Of a stretch of 64,000 nt of DNA, positions 56,192 to 64,000 are shown piece by piece. Source of the DNA: Brachyhypopomus gauderio (Eukaryota; Chordata; Actinopteri; Gymnotiformes; Hypopomidae); assembly GCF_052324685.1 (NCBI RefSeq), contig NC_135218.1, positions 20,086,197 through 20,150,196 on the forward strand. Direction: 5' to 3'. Both the position numbers and the translations under genes were made by a program. A model generated the notes under the pieces. The model saw only the letters and a list, made by a program, of their open reading frames with translations, made no database searches and was not told the DNA's origin. Numbering within the stretch: position 1 is the stretch's first letter; the number at the start of each line of letters is the position of its first letter.

Positions 56192-57154
56192 GACATTTAC
56201 ACCTGTCTCCTTCCCTCTTGCCCTCCGAGGGTGGACGCCTGTGTCTCCGGCGCCACCTCATCGACCCCGGAGAGCGAGTTTGGGGAGGGGGACTCAGAGG
56301 AGGAGCAGGAGGAGAACTACCCGCCATCCGTGGGCGAAGCTCCCACCGTGGACTACAGCGGGGAAGTGGACCCGGCTCCCTCGGTCTACTCCATCCCCAC
56401 CGTGGATTATGGGGAGGGCGAAGAGGAGGAGGAGGACTACCCTCCCTCCGTGGGCTCTTCTGCAGACGACCACGGTGAGGGCGAAGGGGACTATCCCTCC
56501 TCCTTATACTCCGCTCCCACCATCGACTACGGGGAAGGTGAGGAGGACTACCCTCCATCAGTGGGCTCTTCTGCAGAGGACCACGGTGAGGGCGAAAGGG
56601 ACTATCCCTCCTCCTTATACTCCGCTCCCACCATCGACTACGGGGAAGGTGAGGAGGACTACCCTCCGTCCGTGTGCTCGGGCGTGTCCGAGTACACGGA
56701 CAGTGAACCTTACACGGAGGAACAGGGTAGCCCGGTGGCATCGGAACGCTCTGTAAGGACCGTCAAAGGGAGAACCAGCCCGGCGGTGAGCGCTTCCTCG
56801 GACCCATACGAGGGGAGCACTATGGACTGCTCTCGAGGAGGGAGTTCAGCCACTCCGATGAGCTGGAGCTTGGGCAGTGAGGAGGAAGAGGAGATGGAAG
56901 CCGAGGAAGAAGGCCACACTGCCCGCTCCAGAGCGTGGTCGGGGAGCGAAGGAGGAGGTCCCTACGACCTACCAGGAGGGGAGACCAGCCGCGCTGCACC
57001 TGGCACATCCGCCAGCCGCGCTGCACCGGGCACGTCCGCCAGCCGCGCTGCACCTGGCACGTCCGCCAGCCGCGCTGCACCCGGCGGAGGGTTTGCAGCG
57101 AGGGCAGGAGGGGGACTGCCCACCGCAGCACCTGCAGCTCCTGACCTCTCCTGA
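56192..57154 (+). CDS. acidic repeat protein ORF, copy 2 (retroelement-encoded, unknown function)
   Basis: An open frame of about 320 codons without an ATG near its 5' end, so it would need a frameshift from the first ORF or a spliced start. It has PESEFGEGDSEEEQEENYPP, then APTVDYSGE, PTVDYGEGEEEEEDYPPSVG, two tandem copies of a ~38-residue block (SSLYSAPTIDYGEGEEDYPP, GSSAEDHGEGE), CSGVSEYTDSEPYTEEQGS, SWSLGSEEEEEMEAEEE, and four near-repeats ASRAAPGTS. The order of blocks is the same as in the minus-strand copy at 32256-33301. Very acidic and Ser/Tyr/Pro rich, probably disordered. Function unknown. Confidence 0.6.
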   Translation, partial: DIYTCLLPSCPPRVDACVSGATSSTPESEFGEGDSEEEQEENYPPSVGEAPTVDYSGEVDPAPSVYSIPTVDYGEGEEEEEDYPPSVGSSADDHGEGEGDYPSSLYSAPTIDYGEGEEDYPPSVGSSAEDHGEGERDYPSSLYSAPTIDYGEGEEDYPPSVCSGVSEYTDSEPYTEEQGSPVASERSVRTVKGRTSPAVSASSDPYEGSTMDCSRGGSSATPMSWSLGSEEEEEMEAEEEGHTARSRAWSGSEGGGPYDLPGGETSRAAPGTSASRAAPGTSASRAAPGTSASRAAPGGGFAARAGGGLPTAAPAAPDLS

Positions 57155-57498
57155 CCATCGCTCTCCTCCTGGCATGTAGCCTGGCGCCTGTTACGTGTTT
57201 GTATGTCCCAGTGTTTGTGAGTCTTCCCGTGTGTATACCAAACCCATTTTTCCCGTTTGTTCCTCTATGTGTTAACGTTCCTGTGTGTATGTTTGTGAAC
57301 GTCCCGTTCAACCTGTCTAACGTCTTTTCCCCGGTCTTCCCAGGGAGGGTGTGCTAGGCGATTCGTGACGGACGCTTCGCCAAGGGCAGTCACCTCCCAG
57401 ACGCAGGACTGAGCGCGTCGGATCCGCCCATCGTCGTGGGTTCGGGCACTCGGTCCTGTTGGCACTCCGGGACGGGTAGTGCCCTTGGAGGGGGCGTC

Positions 57499-57836
57499 TG
57501 TCACGTTGAGGACCCCGGCCCCTCCCTTTTGGGCGTGTGTTGACGTAGTCTACGTGCATCGTCTGTGTCTATGGATATCCGTGGTTATGGCATGTCGTGT
57601 GAATAATCAGTATCACCTGTGACTCGTCTCGTAATCACGTGGGGCTAATGTGGTTTGTCTATTTAATGTGCGCTCGCACAGTGTCCTGTGCTCGTCGCTG
57701 GCTAATGTTTACACGTTCTGTATTGCTGTGTATGTTATTCGTGCGCTACATTGCGCAATACTTGTTAAAAGTAAAAGTGACGTGGATGAAAAGAAGGATC
57801 TGTGTCTCATCCTTCCCTGCTCTGCCACGCGTCACA
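57499..57836 (+). repeat. 3' LTR of the 2.47 kb element
   Basis: 338 bp direct repeat partner of 55363-55700, about 3 percent diverged from it. Confidence 0.9.
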
Positions 57837-57841
57837 GAAAC

Positions 57842-58600
57842 GTTAGAGAACATTAACAAAAAAAGTCACAGTCAGTGCGCAGTGCACATATCGAACTGTC
57901 AGACAAGTACTGTGCAAAATGTCAAAAATATTTTAAATAAAATATGCCTGCCTGAAAATATTTTAAAAATTGCCACACAACAGCAAAAAAATATATAAGG
58001 AAAGGTTCAAGTAACGGGGTTTAAAAAGCAAACAACAACAAAAAATGTTTATAGGCCTACTTGCCAAGACGCACCACGACGAGACGAGACGGCATGACCG
58101 AAATGACAAACGGCTGAACTGTTTTTTTTTTTCCGCCTTACGCGTTTTAAATGGTATGCCATGTTGGTTGTTGTCGTGCGAAATGAAAGACGTTGATGAC
58201 ATCACTTGCACTTTACTTTGTTTGATTCATCTTTATCTTTTTCAAAATACTCCCACACTTGTTAAGTTTTTTTAGTAGCCATTATAATCTCGGCAGATGC
58301 TGACTATCCTGTAGCGTGTTCAGCTCATTTGGATTGTGCAACTGCAGGGTGTGATTTATTAATGTGTAGTAAGGAAGATGCCTATTGGTAATGTGCACAC
58401 ATCATTTAAAAATATTTATTAACAGAAATTAGGATGATTTTATTTGACAAAAGGCTATATATAACGAAAACAAAGACATTTCATGTAACAACTAATGCTT
58501 AGCAGCATCCTTGGGCACCCCCATGCAGTTAGAATGGTACATTCGACTATGACGTTCATAGTCGACTAGGGGGTATAGTCGACAATAGTCGAATCTGCGA
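57842..58600. other. right part of the 55133 hAT-like element, no coding content
   Basis: AT-rich interior with no conserved frame. Confidence 0.5.
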
Positions 58601-58948
58601 CTATTGCAGGTCACCCCTAGTTATGACAGAGCATTGAAAAATTACTCAATACAATTACTCTCTACAACTGTATAGAAACATTGTGTAAAATTTATCCAGT
58701 AAATGTCTGGTACTTAGCTGAGCTTCAGAGGTCTCTCAGCCTGACTGGATGGTCTCAGTATATTGGATGCTATACTTCGGGTTAGGTTTATAGTGTTATA
58801 GGGTTTATAGTGTTCTTCTGAATAAACCCCATGTTTTCCCAATATCAAAGTTTAAGAATACCCACAATATTGAAGATGTAGTTGAGGTTGAAGAGTAGAG
58901 CAGGGCCCATTCTAGGGTTATGCTTAAGGTTAGCATTTAAGGTTAATC

Positions 58949-59480
58949 AATCAAAATTTATTTATATAGCGCTTTTTACAACAGTTGTCACAAAGCAGCT
59001 TTACAAGTGTCCGAGTCCAAGTTCCCAGTGAGCAAGCCAAGGGCGACAGTGGCAAAGGAAAAACTTCCTAAGAGGAAGAAACCTTGAGAGGAACCAAGAA
59101 TCCTCCTCCTCCTCTGGCAGATGCCGGTCACCATGACAACAATTTAAAGAGAGAAAAACAAAGAAAAGAAGGAAAGGTTAAACAAATCTCCTCTTTGTTT
59201 GTATTTATATACATGAGTTCTCTATGTAATTCCTATTCAGTCCTAAATGTCGTGATGGTTGGTAATGGTAGTCATAGCAGAGGAGAATTTGGGGGGGTGA
59301 GAGGGTCCAGGCCAATGGGTTTATCCTCCATCTACACTGGTTAGTCAGGGCAATGGGTTGTTCCTTCATCATATCTGGTTAGGCAGGAGGTGGCTGGCCC
59401 AGGATGGATCTCGGGAAAGGCTTGTCTCTCCTCATCTCAGTTTTTCTTGGGTATGCGGGCAGCCATATGGAAAAGTAAAA
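58949..59480. repeat. common teleost interspersed repeat
   Basis: Contains ATTTATTTATATAGCGCT, then CACAAAGCAGCTTTACA, GGCGACAGTGGCAAAGGAAA and CTTGAGAGGAACCAAGA, a combination seen widely in fish genomes at LINE or SINE 3' regions. I cannot fix its ends or class. Confidence 0.5.
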
Positions 59481-59841
59481 CGGAAAATTAGCTCTGTATG
59501 GGATCATATGTGGGACAGATGAAAAAAAAAAAATTCTGGATTGTGGCAGCGGCATTAAATTAAACTATTACAGCCTAGCTAAAAAGGCAGAACCTTCTGA
59601 GACATTGTAACATAATGAGGGAACGGAGAGGGATCCTTGTGCAAAAGCACAATGCATTTTATTTGACAGGTCGGTACAAGAACAACGTACAAGTTGGCAA
59701 TGAATGCGTTACCTCAAGTAACATTAGTCAAGCCAGTCCGAGGTCGTAACGAGGTAGCAGAGTCCAAGAGGCACCAGAGGGCAGGAGATGAGGTCTAGGG
59801 AACAGGCAGAGGTCGGTACACAGGAGAATCAACAGGAAGGT

Positions 59842-59887
59842 ATACTACTAGGATAGCTTAGATGTAGTTAAGCTATCCTAGTAGTAT
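59842..59887. repeat. perfect 19-bp hairpin
   Basis: ATACTACTAGGATAGCTTA at 59842-59860 pairs exactly with TAAGCTATCCTAGTAGTAT at 59869-59887 around an 8-base loop. The right arm is the end of a LINE RT relic, so the left arm looks like a templated inverted copy. Confidence 0.92.
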
Positions 59888-60160
59888 TGTCTATGTATTG
59901 ATCAGATGATAGGTCAGAGTCGAGTATGACGCTGAGATTTTTGGCTACTGTGCCAGGTGTAATAAGGTAGCCTGCAAGATTTAGCATTAGATCTGGTATT
60001 TTCTGTCTTGCGGCCTTTGTGCCCAGAAGGAGAACTTCCGTTTTGAATTATTCATTAAGTTGGAGGAAGTTTAGAGAAATCCAGTATTTAACATCACTTA
60101 CGCAGGCCTCAATTTTTCCTAAACTGAGTTTGTCATCAGGTTTGGCTAATATGTTAACAC
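59869..60160 (-). pseudogene. LINE reverse-transcriptase fragment (L2/Rex-like)
   Basis: On the minus strand, in pieces: IEACVSDVKYWISLNFLQLN, then KTEVLLLGTKAARQKI, then AGYLITPGTVAKNLSVILDS with DLSSDQYI. This matches the post-catalytic part of L2/Rex-type LINE RTs (SWMAANFLKLN and LGVIFDSDLSF types). An in-frame TAA after LQLNE and truncation on both sides show it is dead. Confidence 0.75.
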
Positions 60161-60779
60161 ATGACCATTTGTAACTGCTCTGCCAACTTTCACATACTAG
60201 TGTTTGAGTCTCCATTGTCAAATACCAAAACCATGCATTCATTCAATATATTCAATATATGCAAGTTAAAAATCCATCATTATGCAGGTATAACATCATT
60301 ATATTCCGTGGGAATCTTTTTTGTCTTTTTAATTTTATTTTGAAAAGATAATTCACACCACCAAACACCTACAAAATTAGTTTGGTCTTCTGCACAGGAT
60401 GGAGAATACAAACAAAAGCCCACACAACCTGACAAAGTAGCTTTCAGTTCTGTAAAAAGGCGGTATTTTCTCAGCATTTTCCAGGATTGATAAGGTTGCT
60501 ACTTTATGCCTGCTACTGGAAAGATGAATCTGTTTCCCATGCCTGCAATGGAAACCTAAATGGAAACTTGTGGCCTTCACTGATAAAAATTAGCAGTAGG
60601 CTTTACTTAAAAAAAAAATTAGGAAAATTTTTTTCACTTAAAAACAGGAAGTAAATTTAACAAAGCATATATTAAAATAATATTTACTCATAATTCTCAG
60701 TGTATTTAACTACAAATGTTTCATAAAATGTTACTTTTTAACACGTTTATACAATTAGATTTTACTCAGTGTACCTTAG

Positions 60780-61425
60780 TAGATTTTATTACAACAATGT
60801 AGCACCACATTCTCCCATGGCTTGTATTCACACCCTGGACACCACCTGTTCCACCGTCTCCCCTCAGGACGGCGTTTTAGCCAACTGAAGATTAAGACCA
60901 CCAGACTAAAAAGAAGCTTCTTCCCACATGCCATCACTCTTATGAACAGCTGAACACTACAACACAACATCCAGGATACAGTCTGTCACATACACATAAG
61001 ACTGTTACTTACAATCGATATCCAGCTCGTCCCTCTCACCCTGTTCACCTCCTGTACTGCACTTTATTAATCTGGTGATAATGCCTAAGAACACTCTGTA
61101 CTTATTGTCTCTGCCAGTAATGTTCTATTCTCAAACTTATATGCCTTATCTAATTCAGTTCAATTTAATTTAACTATTTAACTCAGTCTGCACCTCAGTG
61201 CCTTTTTACTGCTGCACTCAGCACTTTACTGTAGATATACAACTCTGCACACAGTTTACAATGTATGTTTTGTGTGTGTGTTTATGTGTGAGTAAATGTT
61301 TTACTTCAGTGATGTTATTGTTAGTTATTGTGCACTGGAAGCTACTGTAACCAAACACAAATTCCTTGTATGTGAGCACACTTGGCCAATAAAGCCCGAT
61401 TTTGATTCTGATTCTGATTATTTAC
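60780..61425 (+). pseudogene. 3' end of a LINE (ORF2 tail, 3' UTR and repeat tail)
   Basis: The plus strand encodes SGRRFSQLKIKTTRLKRSFF, then PHAITLMNS and a stop at about 60951, the usual C-terminal block of a large LINE ORF2. A 3' UTR follows and ends CCAATAAAGCCCGATTTTGA with a (TTCTGA)n-type tail. 5'-truncated copy. Confidence 0.75.
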
Positions 61426-61654
61426 GTAATAGTAGTAATTTTGAAGCTCTTAATGCTTTACTGCCAAATATTTTGTTTATTACAGTATTCATTCCTGATA
61501 CAAAACATGCATAAAAATGTTATATACAGTGAAATCAAAACACTGCACAATATATTGTGAAGAAACAAGAAAAATAGCTCTTTTTATGGCGGAACAGTAA
61601 CACGAGCTCACACAAGCAGTGCATCAATATTGTATGAGAGAAGAATGAGAGGGG

Positions 61655-61865
61655 GGGGGGGGCGAACGTAACACTCGTCACTGAGTGTTTTTTCAGTAGC
61701 CCTGAAATAAATGCTCCAGTTTAAAATTTAGTCTCCCGTAAAAATTAAAAAATATTTTTGGCATTTTGGTCCGTATCCAGTTAATCAGGAATGTGATTGG
61801 GTCCGGACAGGACGGCGTTCGGGTCCGGATCCGGACCGCGGTCCGCCATTTGGTGACCCCTGATA
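61655..61865 (-). mobile_element. hAT end fragment, same family as 32066 and 40309
   Basis: In reverse it reads CAGGGGTCACCAAATGGCGG, then GGACCGCGGTCCGGATCC and onward to the CAGGGCTA...CACTC junction also seen at 32066. No opposite end found. Confidence 0.8.
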
Positions 61866-61899
61866 TAAAGCATAACCTCACTCACCTCTCTATTCTAGC

Positions 61900-63650
61900 T
61901 CATAGACACGGTAATGGTGCCTAAGATGAACTCAAGGGGCATTCTGGAGATGAATGCCTTGCCCCCTACTAAACAACACTAATATCAGGGCTAGCCCGCG
62001 ACGCCACAATATATAAAGCTTTAAATATTCTTAAAATATTCACATGTTGATGTACAGAAAAAAATATATCAGCAGCTAAACTACATAACTACATACTACA
62101 TAACTACGCTAACACAGTGAAGCCTTTCCAAAAACACACTTTAATCTAAAGTACATTAAAGTGATTATATCTACATTGTTAATACTTTAATGGTGACCAT
62201 ACGTATTTCTGAACGTAAATTGCTAATCCCAGTTAGCATAAGTGCTTTTACAGTTTTGCTTCTCACAAAAAGAAAAAAAATTACAAAAATATTGTAAATT
62301 TTGCTTTGCCATTTAGACTAAAATTTAAGACAAACAATTACAAAGAAAGACCAAGTACATATAATTTTACATGAAATTCTTAAGTAACTAGACTGTACTA
62401 GATTATTCTTTTAGAAAGTACTTAATTTCTTTTAGAAATGAACTTAATTATATTTACAAAGTGAAAAAATCATTTTTTACAGTGTTGAGGCCTCATGGAC
62501 CCTAACCCTCCTGTAACCTAATCACACCCCCTGTGATTGGGAACAGTGATGTTCAGTGTGACTGGCAACAGTGGATTTGTTTACACAGTTTTAATGGGAC
62601 GTGAGAATTTTCATCCTAGAGGAATGAGTGGGGAACAGAAATTTGTGCACCTTTCTTACGACACAATGGTACAAACACCATTGCGATCACCTGGGATACC
62701 ATATCAAGGGACTACTTGAAATTTGGTTAACACCAGGTGCCCTGTGCCTCCCCTGGGTATGTCATTATCTCATTCTATGTATTCTCTCATACTTGTGTAA
62801 CCTTATGGAGGGTGCACAGTTCTGGAAACCAGGTATAAGGAACCACCTCACAGTTTGTACAATAGAAGTATAGCAGGGAATGACTGGTACTGGGTCGCCC
62901 TTTATCTGGACCTGAGCTGCAAACAAGCACCAAGCTCAGTAAACATAACTCTGTCTCAACATCCTGATTCATGTGACTCTTTCCTCTGCAAAGAAAAAAA
63001 ATCACAATGCCACCAGTAAATCACAAGTAATCACCTGAAATACCTTCCCTAGTAACCACATGTAAGAATGTGGTATACTTCACAACCATTCCATATTTCC
63101 TTGAGGAAATGCACTATTCTAGTTATTCACAATTGCTGCATCACTGATATGCTATTACCGACAATCTATGGAGTCATTATTTCATGTAAAAAAAATTACC
63201 ACTCAAAATTAGTGTATCTGAAGCAGTGGGGAACCTCTACGCCCTCTCAGAGGGCCTAAAATATTCTTAAAATATAAATATATACAATAATTTATCCAGT
63301 TTAATTTTATCTACTTACAGTTTGACAATCGACATCTAAACAATTACAAAAATATAAGCAAATAAATTATTCACCCATGTCTATTTAATCTGTGTTGGAA
63401 GGTGAGGGGTTAAGTGGAAGCCTGTGAGCCTGTGTCTCCCCCTATCAGGACTGTGATGCCCGCTGTTCGTTTACAGAGGGCCTGGCAGTTATAATTCAGC
63501 GCAATACCAGTTTTAAATGACAGCAAAATTGACCAATCATATCTTCCCTCTTAGTGGGCAGGCTTAACTGTATGATAATTTCCGCCCGTTGTGGCAACGC
63601 TAGCTGACATTAGCACACCACCGCTAGCTAGTTTCGATTCAGTCCTTTGA
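61900..63650. other. no gene recognised
   Basis: AT-rich sequence with scattered short frames. No conserved protein blocks, terminal repeats or long direct repeats were seen. A CCAAT-containing stretch at 63530-63560 might belong to a promoter for a gene to the right, but there is no evidence for one in the window. Confidence 0.35.
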
Positions 63651-63671
63651 TGCCCTTGTGCGCGTTGTTTA

Positions 63672-63844
63672 CATATTCCACTCCCGAGGAACACGGAGCT
63701 GTGAACCTCATTTTGTTGGAACCTTATTTTTCTGTACTAGATAACTTCTTAAGCAAAACAAGATTCCAACAGAATAAGGTTCACATCTCCGTGTTGGGAG
63801 CGGAATATGAAAATTTATTTTATTTAAGAAGTTATCTAGTACAG
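63672..63844. repeat. interleaved inverted repeats (A-B-A'-B')
   Basis: A (63672-63723, CATATTCCACTCCCGAGG at its left end) pairs with A' (63761-63809, GGGAGCGGAATATG at its right end) with a few mismatches. B (63732-63752, CTGTACTAGATAACTTCTTA plus A) pairs exactly with B' (63824-63844). B lies between A and A', while B' lies outside, so the pairs cross. Confidence 0.88.
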
Positions 63845-64000
63845 ATATTATTGTTTATTGCGTTTCTAAAGCTGTACTGTCGTCTCAATGGGGGGAGCAG
63901 GTATAATGGTCACGGTTCGCTACTGATCTCAAGTATCTCCCAATAAAATTCAATTTTATCAAAAAAAGTTCAGAATAATCCTCTGAAGACAATTCTAGTC

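Larger units (their letters stand above)
55363..57836 (+). mobile_element. 2.47 kb LTR retroelement without pol, exact 5-bp TSD
   Basis: LTRs 55363-55700 and 57499-57836 are each 338 bp, begin TGTCACGTTGAGGACC and end CGTCACA, and differ at about 11 positions by eye. GAAAC flanks both (55358-55362, 57837-57841). A purine-rich tract TTGGAGGGGGCG precedes the 3' LTR. The 1.8 kb interior encodes a small basic/acidic ORF and the acidic repeat ORF but no protease, RT or integrase, so it must have been moved in trans. Confidence 0.9.
55133..58619. mobile_element. hAT-like element hosting an LTR element
   Basis: The left end TAGAGGTGTCTTCAACTA and right end GCAGGTCACCCCTA are imperfect inverted ends, and both subterminal zones are rich in TAGTCGA(A/C)T words (ATAGTCGAATCTG on both sides). 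Flanks GGTATGAC (55125-55132) and GTTATGAC (58620-58627) match at 7 of 8, a likely 8-bp TSD. Without the LTR insertion it would be about 1.0 kb, non-autonomous. Confidence 0.75.

Noticed and set aside
56106-56756. Other open frames overlapping the acidic ORF on both strands
   Set aside because: Arg/Pro-rich shadows of a GC-rich, repeat-built coding region. Only the acidic frame is conserved with the copy at 32256-33301.
63647-63946. 99-codon frame at the right edge
   Set aside because: It is produced by the interleaved inverted repeats and the translation matches no family.

Overview
The window is vertebrate nuclear DNA, almost certainly from a teleost fish. It has split genes with GT-AG introns, TA and TG microsatellites, a tRNA-derived SINE, and dense hAT, PIF/Harbinger, BEL/Pao, Ty3/gypsy and LINE remnants. 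The repeats hint at an otophysan (characin, catfish or electric-eel type), but I cannot name the species.

Gene-bearing part (about 1-30300). Four conserved genes lie on the minus strand. From high to low coordinates they are klhl41 (30059-26504), ppig (21632-14646), phospho2 (10385-9648) and ssb/La (6551-1601). I rebuilt each from splice sites, and exon phases close to full-length proteins: KLHL41 605 aa, PPIG about 791 aa, PHOSPHO2 245 aa, La 411 aa. The order matches the mammalian BBS5-KLHL41-FASTKD1-PPIG-CFAP210-PHOSPHO2-KLHL23-SSB block, but FASTKD1, CFAP210 and KLHL23 are not seen between the retained genes and BBS5 is not seen in the flank. The products do not form one pathway: La handles RNA polymerase III transcripts, PHOSPHO2 is a small HAD phosphatase, PPIG is a nuclear SR-type cyclophilin and KLHL41 is a muscle CUL3 adaptor. 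Introns and intergenic gaps hold many transposons, several with exact ends and target-site duplications (TSDs), and a ~1.87 kb near-perfect palindrome between ppig and klhl41.

Transposon-dominated part (about 30300-64000). I see no conserved host gene here. In order: a 24-bp minisatellite (31.5 kb); an acidic repeat-protein ORF fused to a gypsy gag remnant (32.2-34.1 kb); a broken Ty3/gypsy pol with a LINE-tailed insertion (34.9-38.1 kb); a PIF/Harbinger element (38341-40179); a 5.0 kb composite hAT element (40309-45336) with a ~60-bp tandem array and a THAP fragment; a complete BEL/Pao retrotransposon with LTRs that look identical (45757-53975); a hAT-like element (55133-58619) carrying a 2.47 kb LTR element (55363-57836) that encodes a second copy of the acidic protein; then LINE and hAT debris to the end.

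The most unusual content is the paired acidic 'APTVDYGEG' ORFs in two retroelement contexts, the apparently new BEL/Pao insertion, the palindrome, and an interleaved A-B-A'-B' inverted repeat near 63.7 kb. All splice models and element boundaries were read by eye, without alignment software.
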